DNA of 64,000 nucleotides, taken from assembly GCA_024741835.1 (NCBI GenBank), contig JAENRP010000085.1, positions 94,004 to 158,003 on the forward strand, read 5' to 3'. The translations under genes and the position numbers were made by a program. The notes under the pieces are model-generated. The model ran no database searches. It was not told where the DNA came from and saw only the letters and a program-made list of their open reading frames with translations. Source of the DNA: Diplocarpon mali (Eukaryota; Ascomycota; Leotiomycetes; Helotiales; Drepanopezizaceae). Of the stretch, positions 54,336 through 64,000 are shown piece by piece; position 1 is the stretch's first letter, and every line of letters starts with the position of its first letter.

Positions 54336-57300
54336 GTGATTGGCAATGGGCAATCATAGTGTTGAGGTCTGCAGAGACCACACAAGCTTGGTAGGACGAA
54401 CCTAACCATTCGGACAGCAATGTCTTGACGGTATAGTAACTTTATCTAATCGATAACCCTAGAGAAGTGTTTAAGCCGATGAATATTCGCATGGAAGGGC
54501 TTTTTGTGCAGGACAGTCCCAGGGAGCGGAGCCGGCGTGTAAGAACTCAATTTAAGCGCCGAGGACCTTGGGGGCTGGCCGCCGAGCGTTACGAACCTTC
54601 TCCGTCTCTAATATGCTAGCTATAGCGTTCCATTGCTAGTAAACTGATAATAATGACCCGCCAAATCAAAGTTCTCGATGGACTCTCAGCTAAGTCGTCA
54701 ATTATCTCTGTTTACCTAGGTAGTGTCTTTGCTCGGCGAATTTTTATTCGGGGAGTATGATAGGGGATTATGTCTCTCTATATCTGTGACTGACCGTCTC
54801 TTAAATCCACGAGTGAAACTCGGCTCCGGAATTGTCCAGCTGCTTCAGATGGGCGCGCCGAATCGCCATCTGCGCCGTTCAACAACTCTCCTAGGTCGCA
54901 CCTCATCTGCCACATCTAACAGAAGCCCAATGTAGAATGAGCCTGGCGGATCCTATGCCTAAATATCCTTCAAGATTGCGTCATTACCAATACTACCCAA
55001 CCCTCGTCGATAAAAATTCGTTGAAGCACGGATAGACTGCTGGCGTAGCAGTCGACCTTTGCGCGACGGTAGAGGTTCGGGAGGGTACGATGGCTGCGCG
55101 CTGTCAAGCATCAGAAATATACTCTCATAAGTAACGCTTGCATCTTTTTCTCCTCGTTCATATTGCCCGGATGTATCTAGCGCGAAATCTAGTTGGCTCC
55201 ATATAACGAGCCAGCCCTCCGATAGCGTTTGGTGACCATGAAAGAGATATCGTATAGATGTGGGTGTCTTTAGAAGATATATTGTCCTGCGTACGGCTCG
55301 TCCCGAATACCATTTGTGGGCCACCAAGTCCGTCCCTTCATGATTCAATGATGGGAATTGAATAGAAATGAGCAAAGCCAGGCAAGGACGTGATCGGTGC
55401 GTTTACCATGCTGATAGATGAGACCAGCAGGTCCACTTTCCACGGTACTAGCCGCGCAAAAGGTGAAGATGAAAAAGTGTGCGATGAAAAACAACGTATT
55501 AGACAGGATAGAAGAGCATGTGGACCCTGTATGTATGGAATATCCGAAGGTGCTGTCGCGAATGGCATCGAATAGAGGTAGACGCGGAACCTAGCTTCCG
55601 AAAAAGTCCCCGAAATTTACCAACGATGCAAAACGCACCGAACTCCGACTTTAGGAGCAGTAGATAATTATTCTGATTATGTTTTTGCATACGAAAAAAA
55701 CGTCCTCGCCGAGGTAGCATGCAGCCAGTTCCATACTTCATTCAACTCGGCAGCCTGAGGATGATTCACATTCGGAAAAAGGCCTGAGGTTGAGCAGAGC
55801 GTAAAAGAATTCGACTGACAACACCATCATACTCTCTGGAGGATCGGAACCAACGGTATTTCCTAGTGAACTCGCAACCGGAGACCGGATTCCTTTCCTA
55901 GCTTCCCTCGTTCAATGCTTCTCAAGGAAATTGTGTCAAGAAAGTGGCGGAGCTTATAGGAACAGCAGCACAGAGAGAATGAAAACAAATACACAAAGAA
56001 CACCTGAGAGAAATACATAGCTTACTACATTGGCTGCCCAGCCTCCGAACCTTGGGGTTGAGAGATTCTGGATGGCAAGACCTGCTCTTACGGCAGAGAC
56101 CCGGGGAGCAGACGTGGGAATCCACTCTGAATTACTCCCATGCAGAACAGCTGCCCAAGAACAGGGTACCGACAGCAAGGAAGAGTAAACGGATGAGAGG
56201 GTTCAACGCAGATACGAGTTGAGCTGTTGCCCATAACCCACTAGTTGAGATTTGAGGGGGATGAAGGTCTGTACGGAAGCCTCCTTTGCTCGACTCATGA
56301 CGAGAACTTAGAGTGAGGTGCCGTGAGATACCTGCTTGGCCTTGCGTAACAGTTCGGTGCTGGCCAAGACCCAAGTGAATGATAAGGATGACAAGAAATG
56401 CATCGCATGGTCCAAAATAAAATTTTCCAATTCGGTTTTCGGCGGAGGAGCCGATATTCAACCTGACAAGCACGTGACCGCGGCACTTCGCCTTTTCCAA
56501 AGCCCCGACCGGCCGTTCGCCGACACCTGCCATCCTCGCCCCTCATCTTCATGCCGGCGCGGGATCCGCGGACAGTAAGCCATGCGAGACAACGAAGACG
56601 CTTCGACCTCTCCCGAAGCAGCCAGTGAGACGAATCCATGAATTGAAAATGGATGTTGTGGGTCTCCGCCGCGTCGGTGCTCGGAAACAGGCTGACAGGA
56701 CTGAAGCCTCTCGGCCGCGGCCGAGAAGAGACGAGGAGCCCCTATTCAGTACGGTCCAGGATCAGGTCCGAGAAGCGGGCAGGCCAGCAGAGTTCACGCG
56801 ACAAACTCAAGGCAAGATATTCCCAAGCACGGAGATGCGTAGAGTAGAGGTATCGGTAAAGGTATGCTCTCGCTCCAGCATACGATCGGGGACGAAGTAA
56901 CAAGAACCAGCCATAGCCGCCGCTGTGGAGACTGGCGGACTTGTGAGCCCGCAGGCACGCGCGATACGGAAAGGTATGCTTCAAGACCCTCAACGGGAGA
57001 TGTCTAACAAATTACAGTCTCTCCCGCGCCAACTTTGGTATACAGGACTATGGACCATGGACAGTGGTCGACGCCTGTCCGGCTGTCCGAAGCGTACAAG
57101 ACCTGTGTATCAAGCAGTGTTTCCCACAACTCCACCCAGGCAACAGGCCCGGCCATCTCATTGGCGATGATTCGAGACGCTTCAGCCTTCTCTATCCTCG
57201 CGCCACACGTCACGTCACCCCCCCTGGATTTCTTCTGCCCTGCAAGGCTGCCAGCCTCGCCAGTAGTGAGTGGTGTGGAGTTGTTCGCCCGCCGGAGTTC

Positions 57301-57502
57301 GAAAGTGGCCGAGAAACTTACCTAATCGACTTTCGCGGCAAGCAAACCCTGACATCGCGAATCGCCCGCCAAGACCAGGTAGATTTTCAGACCGCAAGGC
57401 AGAGAGAGCAGAGCTGTCTCATATACCTACACAAGAGCTATCCGCTGCTGTTTACAGCCTTGCAGCCTCTCCGGATATACTCAGTCACCACCGTTGCCTA
57501 GT
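54336..57502. other. Intergenic, 3.2 kb, no confirmed gene
   Basis: Frames with hydrophobic stretches occur on the minus strand near 55954-56178 (NVVSYVFLSGVLCVFVFILS) and 56132-56533 (ALNPLIRLLFLAVGTLFLG), and a 138-codon frame at 54959-55375. They hint at a small membrane protein, but I could not join them by frame-keeping introns. Nothing is claimed. Confidence 0.4.
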
Positions 57503-58654
57503 ATGGCCCTCAATTTTGGCTCGGACTTTCTGCAATCCATGCCTCCTCTCGAGACTACTCTGCCCTTCCAAGAAACCTTGGAGAACCAAGCCACCCTGAC
57601 CAAGCACCGGGATACGTATTCCTTCATCGATCCGTACCGCTTCAAAAACAAACTGAGCGGCAAAGTCGTACTCATTACTCAAGCCCACCGTGGCATTGGT
57701 AGATCCAGCGCGGTTGCCTTCGCACGTGAGCGGTTCCCCCCACCTTCCCTGCCTTCCCACTTGGGACCAATTGCTAGTCTCACTCTGTACTCTGTGAAGA
57801 CCTGTAGTCAACCGGCCCCCTCTCCCGGGACGTGTTGACGGAATCAAGCACTGATCTGGTATTCAGAGGCTGGGGCGTCTGTCTGCTGTGTCGGCCCATC
57901 GGCCGAGTCTCTCGAGCCCCTACTTCGGGAGATCAAAGAGAAATTCAACACCCCCACGCTAGCTCTGACGGCCAATCTCCTTGTGCCAAATGCTCCAGCC
58001 GAGGTGGTGCGACTCGTTGAGCAACACCGGGGACCAGTCGATATCCTCATCAATGTCCCGCCCGCTACGTACATCCGGCCGTTCGAAACCGAACCAGATA
58101 TCATGAAAGACTGGTGGCCGACGATGGAGTCCTCAGTCCGCGTTCCCGTCGCACTCATCCATGCCGTCCTGCCATCTATGATAGGGCGTGGGAGCGGCAC
58201 CATCATCAGTACGACGTTGATCAGCGGCGTCATAGAGGTCCCGTGGGTGTCGGCGCACGGGTCAGCAAGCGCCGCATTGATCAAGTTCCATCATCAACTA
58301 CACGTGGAGACTGCGAAGAAGGGAATCTTGTCATTTGCTGTCCACCCCGGAGTGATACCCAGCCATCTACACGATCCAAGTATCAGCTTCATGGAGCAGC
58401 CGGAGTATCTCGGACAGGACCCGGAACTTCGAAAGGTGATCATGGAGCTTGCCAGCAGGATGGAATGGTGCTCTGCTGGCCTTGCTAGTGGGACCTTCCT
58501 GACGCTCTGCGCGGAGCCGAGAGCGAAGATCCTGAGTGGGCTTTATGTGAATGCCGAGCGAGATCTGGACGAGACGATCAAGAAGATGGAGCAGGACTGG
58601 GCCGACGAGGTCAAGACGGATAGACTGTATCTGCTCAAGGTTGACGAGTATTGA
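57503..58654 (+). CDS. Short-chain dehydrogenase/reductase family protein, catalytic residues replaced
   Basis: Two exons, 57503-57725 and 57867-58654, join as AVAFA-QAGASVCCVGPS and give 336 residues. The Rossmann start is LSGKVVLITQAHRGIGRSSA; the usual TGXXXGXG is altered to TQAHRGIG but the RGIG part is kept. VDILINVPPATY stands where DXXXNNAG-type text is expected (NVPP in place of NNAG). The strand ISTTLISGVIEVPWVSAHGS aligns with the catalytic region: the Tyr position is His205 and the Lys position Ser209, so the YXXXK pair is missing. The region after it (FAVHPGVIPSHL) keeps the PG of the family. The fold is likely intact, but ordinary SDR redox chemistry is doubtful. It stands 3.2 kb from the UstYa-family gene, with no proof that they act together. 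Confidence 0.82.
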
Positions 58655-61625
58655 CCCTCGAAGCTGGTGGGCAGAGAAGTGAGAGTTTCAAGGTGTTGGA
58701 GACGGTTGGAGACGGCAGCTCTAGACATCAGCATGGGTAGAAGGGCTTGGAGGTGTAGAAAAAGGCATATAGAGCTGAGCGGATCTGACTCGCTTCGTGG
58801 CTTCTCGCCGCTAATGACAGACTAAGCTACTGAGTCCTGCCGAGCGTTGGGTCTAGCCAGGCTGAAGAAGCTACCAAGAGGTCAACCCTGTTTTGGGGGG
58901 GGGCAGCCCATGTCTAAGTAACGCATATACTGGGGCATCAAGCTAGCTGTTGTGGTGGTGATTCAGAGGGTGGGCACGGCGAGGTACCTGGGTCGCTACG
59001 TTTTCTGTTGGCGGGGCAAGACTCTGTGGCCCCTCGGAAGGATGCGAGACAAGCTTCCCCTCGGACCTCACAACGTAGAACTCCCTCCCCATCCTCTGAT
59101 GCAACGACCCCCAGGCCCGCACGTGATCCCTCCGTCTGGGGGACACGTCCTGAGCGCGAACCATCACCAGCACTCAGGTGTCGCGGGTCGTCGGCTCGCA
59201 GTTGAGCAGATGGCGAAACCTCGCCTCGTCTGGTATCCTGACACACGGCTCGTCAGCACCTCGCCTCTCCCCCGACGCTGGACAGCGTGCAGACCCGGGG
59301 GATCCTGCACTGCACTGCACTGTTCCGTATGGTGCTCGTACTCGTACCGTCGCCCGAGCTGGAACGGAGCTCACTGACCGCCTGGCGCCTCACGCCTCGC
59401 GCGTACGCAAGCGCGCGGGAGTCCCTGTCTTGCCTGGACGCGGGCATCCGATCTTCTCTCCGGGCCCAGGTCATCACCAGCACAGCATCGCACATCTTCC
59501 CGAGTCCGACGTGGGAATCTCCCCCCCCCCCCCACTCCGCGGGCTACGATGCAAGGCCCGCGCCGGTCGAGCTTCGACAATCAATCGCAGACGGGATCCG
59601 CGCTGCGCACGCATGTCTGTGCCAACCATCCACCTACGGGCCGCTAATACGTCGCCCGAGGCTCAGGATCCTGCAGCGTATCTCCCCGAGGCGGAGAGAA
59701 ATGTGGTCGGCGAGAGGAGATTCCCTCCGAGCTGAGACCGCGAGAAGGTCGTGTATCTGTTGGTTTCACACGGTATGCATACTGCAAGAGGTTGGTTCTC
59801 GGTTGTATTGGTGATGATCTGAGAGAGAGAGAGAGAGGGAGTAAGTCCTCGAGGGCAGCCTATGCCAAGACCATCACGTGCCATGAGATTCCCTCTCGTC
59901 ATATGCCTTGCACGTGACCCGATCCCTACATTCCCACCGTATCTACCCGAGTCGAGAAGCCACCACGGGCGCGACAGCGATTACGAGTCGCGGCACCCTT
60001 GCAAGGACGTGTATATCCTCACACGTCCTCGCACATGCTGATGTGCGCCTGTGGGCCGTACACACCCGAGCACGCACAATGCCACGCCCCTCGCCTTGGT
60101 CAACGACGCCCCTGGCCCGCCGCAAGTCCCCACCGCACACATGCCCTCCCCTCCGTCGAAGAAGAGGGGCCCGCCCGCGTCCAAGGCCAGGGCCTCTGCC
60201 GGAGGACTCGGTGTGGAGGGGGGGGGCTTGTCGCGCAGCGGGAATAACCCAGGCGAAGGGGGTCGGGTGGGTCTGGTTGTCTGGTTATCAGGTTATCAGC
60301 TTATCGGCTTTGTGTCGCCAAGTATGACTGTACAAGTACAGCTGTCTGCTACTTTGTGCTATTTACGCTAAGTCTACGCTGCTTTTCACTAGTTTATACT
60401 AGTTTATACTAGTTTATACTAGTTTATACTAGTTTATACTAATCTATACTACTTACACTACTTTTCACTACTTACACTACTTTTCACTACTTATACTTCT
60501 CTACACTTCTCTATACTACTTTTCACCACTTTTCACTACTGTATTACAGTTCATACTCCTTTATACTCCTCTACACTCCTTTATACTCCTTTATACTCCT
60601 CTATACTCCTCTATACTCCTCTATACTCCTCTATACTCCTCTATACTCCTCTATACTCCTCTATACTATTTACACCACTTTACACCACTTTACACCCCTC
60701 TCCTCCCCTCCCCTCTCCTCCCCTCCCCTCCCCCTCTCCACCAGCGCCTCCCGATCTCGATCTCGATCTCGACCTCCCGGGCCGCTCGCGCGTTTGACCG
60801 ACGTGCGGACCCGGACCCGGACCCGGTCCCGGTCCCGGTCCCGAGAGAGATACGCGCGAGGGGAACGCGAGTTTCCTGCGTCGGCGTCGGCGTCGGCGTC
60901 GGCTTCTCCTCCGCGGGCCGGGAGCCGGTGCGGGGGACTGCGCGGGACTGCGCGGGACCGCGCGGGACTGCGGCCGGTCGGAGCGTGCGCGGGGGGGAGG
61001 GGGGAGGGGCCTTGTCTTTTCTTTCGTGGTTTTTTTTTTCCCCGCCGCCTTCTTCTGCTCCACTACTTCCCCCCCCTCCCCCCACACACAAGCAGAGGTG
61101 GAGTGTGCGGGCTGGTCGGTGAGGGGAGAGGGGCATGAGGAGTCACGTGTAGTCACTGCGCTTGAGTACCCGGCGTGGGCCATGTGGACATGAGGTGGGA
61201 CGTGGCATGTGATGGGGTTGTGTGAATTTGCCTGCTTTCTCTCGCGAGCCGTGGCTCTCTCGACCACGACAGCTTCCACCCATACCTCGGGCGCGACCCG
61301 CCACACGCAGGGAGCTTCCCGTTCCAGGAGACCCGTCATAACATCAATCTTCCTTCCCCAACTCCCTCGGGGCCGGGCACGACTGGTGTCGCCCGAGTGC
61401 CCGCGGTCCCCAGTAAAACCCCCCGTCCACATCCTCGGAGAAGGCAGTCGACTCCATCACCCCGACCTGTTTCCCCCGTGCCATGTACAGTAAAGAAAGG
61501 TGGTATATATCGCCCATCCCCCAAACGCCGTCCCAATGCTTCGTCATGAAAAAACCATCGCTCCCGAATCGCTGCAGACCGTGACGCCAACCGAACCGAA
61601 CCGAAAGGCGGGGGGGGGGGGAGGC
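58655..61625. other. GC-rich, simple-sequence-rich intergenic region
   Basis: No gene I trust. Long open frames occur on both strands (for example 59178-59735 and 60680-61432) because the DNA is GC-rich and stop-poor; their translations are low-complexity Arg/Pro/Gly. A run of 13 C lies near 59521-59533, GA repeats near 59820-59838, and a minisatellite at 60375-60690. Confidence 0.5.
60375..60690. repeat. Decamer minisatellite, shifting unit
   Basis: Starts with five copies of ACTAGTTTAT, passes through variable CTACTTTTCA and CACTACTTAT-like units, and ends with many CTCTATACTC copies. The 10-bp period is largely kept while the unit changes. It is bordered on the right by CCCCTCTCCT-type pyrimidine repeats. 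Confidence 0.9.
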
Positions 61626-62477
61626 TCAGTAGACCCGGACGGCGGACAGCAGGCCCGGCCGCGCCCGTGGCGGGAGGTAGAAGCCCTCGTCGAAGAAGGC
61701 TTGCTGCTCCGACGCAGGGATCGAGGCGATGGGCGGGACGTGCAGGGACTTCGGCTTCGCGGAGAAGCTCGGGAGCGCGTCGCTGGGGGGAGACGGCGGC
61801 ATCGCCTCGTCCTCCGAGGAGTCCGAGTCGTGGTCGAGCTCGGGGGGGAAGTGCGAGCGGGCGGGAGCGAGGAGGAGCTGCAGACGGTCCAGGTCCTCCT
61901 CCCCGTCGACCTCGTAGGCCGCCATCCCCTCGCCGGCTCGTGCGCGGCGGGGGGGGATCCGGTGCCCCGGCTCGACCTCCATGTCGTCGTCGTCGTCGCC
62001 GCCGTCGTCCCCGTCCGACTCGTACTCGCTGTCGGTGTCCGAGGTGTCGGCGTCCTCGGCGTGCCAATCCTCCTCGGGGTCCTCGACCATGGCGTCGGCC
62101 CAGTGGATGTGCCGGGGCTCTGCGGTCTTGCTGGCCCTCGTGAGGGAGTGGTGGAACCACTGCTCCTGCTCCGACTCGGCGGCCGCCAGCTCGAGCATCA
62201 GGCAGTCGAGGAGGTTGGCGTGGCCGACGAGCAGGCGGAGGTTGTGATCAGCCCGGGCCGCCTCGGACGAGAGCTTGCCGCGGGCGGTGTGGGCGAGGGA
62301 GTATGTCTCCGCGACCGACATGGCGCTGCGCTTCGGGGACGATGGTGTTCTGGTGGTGGTGGTGGTGGTGGTGGTGATGGCAGCGGCAGCAGCAGCAGCA
62401 GCAGCATTAGCGGGGGAGCTGGAGGCCAGTGGAGATGTGGCGAGGGACGACATTTTGTATCGGGATGGTGCGAGCAT
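61626..62477 (-). CDS. Conserved-looking acidic hypothetical protein
   Basis: A single-exon frame of 283 residues, starting MLAPSRYKMSS (a second Met at residue 9 is an equal candidate). It begins with Ser/Ala-rich sequence and homopolymer runs of about ten Ala and eight Thr coded by trinucleotide repeats. The core SVAETYSLAHTARGKLSSEA and HNLRLLVGHANLLDCLMLEL is helical, unlike random sequence, and looks like the conserved part. A strongly acidic middle (repeated Asp, with SDTDSEYESDGDD) follows, and the tail has PPIASIPASEQQAFFDEGFY. I cannot name the family. The acidic and Ala/Thr-rich parts are drawn out by repeat expansion. Nuclear or cytosolic location is likely because there is no signal or membrane segment. 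Confidence 0.65.
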   Translation of the reverse strand: MLAPSRYKMSSLATSPLASSSPANAAAAAAAAAITTTTTTTTRTPSSPKRSAMSVAETYSLAHTARGKLSSEAARADHNLRLLVGHANLLDCLMLELAAAESEQEQWFHHSLTRASKTAEPRHIHWADAMVEDPEEDWHAEDADTSDTDSEYESDGDDGGDDDDDMEVEPGHRIPPRRARAGEGMAAYEVDGEEDLDRLQLLLAPARSHFPPELDHDSDSSEDEAMPPSPPSDALPSFSAKPKSLHVPPIASIPASEQQAFFDEGFYLPPRARPGLLSAVRVY

Positions 62478-64000
62478 GGGTGCGGAGAAATGACTCGAGG
62501 CCGCGCTTTCTTGGGGCTGGCCGCTGGACGGCGAGGCAGGCCGAGTAGCGGGTTGACCTTAGTGCGGATGCAGGGTGTGTGGAGGGTGCCCGTCGGCGGC
62601 CACGGTGGTGAGAGTGATGGTTTTCAGGTCTGGGGACGATGCCGAGTGCGGCGGATCGGGTGCGTCGGTGGGTAGTTGTGGAGGTGGGTGGCGGCGTGAA
62701 TGTGTAGCCGTTTCGCTGGGTGTAGATGTGTAGTTGGGGTGGCGGGGTGAGGATGTGGGAGTCTGTCCGGGGGCGTGGGCCGGTTGTTATGTAGGTACCT
62801 CAGCCCAGGTGGGATCTGAGGCTTCCCCACCGTCGCGTCACGGAGATGGTCCACGCCCGTACAGAAGCCGGCACACGACGACCAAGTCTGCGAGAGCCGA
62901 CACAGTCCGTCCTCCTCGTACAGTCAGAGCCGGTGGCAGGGGTCGGGCCAGCGTGCTCGTTCCTCCAGGTGGGAGGGGAAAGGTGTGTGGGGTGCGGCTT
63001 GTTGGTGCCAGGAGCGGAGATCCCGGCTTGCGAGTCATCATCAGATCACCGGCGCACGAACTCAAACCACCCGACGAGACACTCCGAGAGGGAAAGCTGG
63101 CCGGGGGGAAGGGGAATGGGTGCGAGTCCTCGCCAGGACCGGAGCAGAGGAAGATGAAGATGCAGGGGGAGGAGAGGATGGAGACCGCCTCGAGGAGAGG
63201 AATCATTTAAGCCTTTTTTCCCTCCCTTGCCTTGGGAGCTTTCTCCCATTCCCTCCATTCCCCCCATCCCCCCATCCCCCCATTCCCCATATCCTCAATC
63301 CACGATGCACGTTACGTTACGTACGTCCCTCTACACCTTCTCCCTCGCTGCCGACCGGGGGGGGGAAAGGGTTCCTGGAGACGTGGAGTAATACGATCCC
63401 TCGTACCTTGCGACGGGTGCAGTCGGTGAGTCGAGTCTCAAGCCGCCCAGCCCCAGCCCAAGCCGTGCCGTGCCGTGCCATGCCTGATCCAGTCATCCAT
63501 GACGAGAAATCCATCCCACCCGACGAGAGGAGTGCCGAGGAGAGCGGCGGCCGGCACCGCGGAGCAGAGAGGCGTCCGCGTCGGGCGAAAAGCGAACGGA
63601 TAGGGCACCGGTAAACTCCGAACGCGATGCGAACTCTGCTGCGACTCCCCGTACGCGAGAGAGAGCGAGCGAGAGAAAGAGAGAGAGTCGCTTAGACAGG
63701 TACGAGCCCCTGCACCGATCGCCCGCGATCTCCTCGAGTCTTATCTCCGCCCGTCACCGCCATGCCGTGCCACGAATGCGATGAAGCTACGAGTATCAAG
63801 GAGGGAGTTGACCGGCTGCATCTCCGATTCCCCAGGTGAGCGGTAGCAGTAGCAGCGGTAGCAGTAGCAGCAGTAGTAGTAGTAGTAGTAGCAGTAGTAG
63901 CAGCAGCAGCAGCGACGACGACAACAACAACAGCAGCAGCAGTAGCGACGACAACAACAACAGCAGCAGCATCGACCGCTCCCCCCGCGGGCAGCGGGAT
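62478..64000. other. GC-rich right end, no supported gene
   Basis: Long open frames overlap on both strands but lack domains. GAGA runs lie near 63656-63686 and a trinucleotide array near 63838-63972 ends close to the window edge, where a coding frame could begin or continue. Confidence 0.45.
63838..63972. repeat. Mixed trinucleotide repeat array (AGC/AGT/ACG/ACA)
   Basis: About 135 bp keeps a three-base period with shifting units: AGC and GGT, then a run of AGT, then AGC, GAC and AAC runs repeated twice. It could code poly-Ser or poly-Gln type tracts in a gene that extends past the window. Confidence 0.85.

Noticed and set aside
54959..55568. Two overlapping minus-strand frames (138 and 76 codons)
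   Set aside because: No recognisable domain and no clean splice joining them.
59178..59814. Long plus-strand frames in GC-rich DNA
   Set aside because: GC-rich sequence has few stops; the translations are Arg/Pro/Ser-rich and cross a run of 13 C.
60806..60843. GGACCC/GGTCCC repeat thought to be a perfect palindrome
   Set aside because: The reverse complement of GGACCC repeats is GGGTCC, which does not match the adjoining GGTCCC units exactly; only partial pairing.
60680..61432. 250-codon minus-strand frame
   Set aside because: Built from simple repeats (Gly-Pro, Arg, Gly-Glu runs) over the end of the minisatellite; not a credible protein.
62985..63614. 209-codon plus-strand frame at the right end
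   Set aside because: Arg/Pro-rich, overlaps frames on the other strand, no domain.

Overview
The window reads as nuclear DNA of a filamentous ascomycete (Pezizomycotina). Genes are split by short GT-AG introns of about 45-150 bp, spacing is typical of a fungal genome, and the products are fungal orthologues or fungal-specific families (ATG15 with cysteine modules, a Zn2Cys6 regulator, a UstYa-type DUF3328 protein, RER1, a BOR1-like transporter). A leotiomycete is a guess from the flavour of the proteins; no marker gene fixes the order. Exon borders were placed by eye from reading frame, splice motifs and family alignment.

Layout. 0.3-4.1 kb: mitochondrial ornithine acetyltransferase (ArgJ/Arg7), with a perfect TGACTCA site upstream, then the SEC61 translocon channel. 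5.3-6.4 kb: a decayed monocarboxylate-type MFS transporter. 8-13.2 kb: a full-length ABCC (MRP-type) transporter. 14.2-17 kb: a mitochondrial m-AAA protease subunit on the minus strand. 17-22.5 kb: a gene-poor, visibly AT-rich island holding one small secreted protein. 22.5-25.4 kb: a six-exon Zn2Cys6 transcription factor. 27.5-29.3 kb: a Ser/Thr-rich single-pass membrane protein. 30.7-33.1 kb: an alpha/beta hydrolase with N-terminal repeats. 34.6-47.4 kb: a dense housekeeping block: BOR1-like transporter, PAF1, RER1, enoyl-CoA hydratase, ATG15 and a VPS9-domain Rab5-type GEF. A putative membrane protein follows on the minus strand.

49-58.7 kb is accessory. It holds a small secreted Gly-Tyr repeat protein with Kex2-type dibasic sites, a UstYa-family (DUF3328) protein with both HXXHC motifs, and a short-chain dehydrogenase that lacks the expected catalytic Tyr and Lys. 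The first two resemble the minimal pair of a fungal ribosomal-peptide (dikaritin-like) pathway and are the best candidate for an undescribed system. 58.7-64 kb is GC-rich and simple-sequence-rich. It has a decamer minisatellite, long homopolymer and trinucleotide runs, and one acidic hypothetical protein.

The housekeeping genes act in separate pathways (arginine synthesis, ER translocation and retrieval, mitochondrial quality control, transcription elongation, fatty acid oxidation, autophagy, endosomal traffic) and do not form a functional cluster. Adjacent divergent or convergent pairs (RER1/enoyl-CoA hydratase, enoyl-CoA hydratase/ATG15, BOR1/PAF1) share short intergenic spaces.
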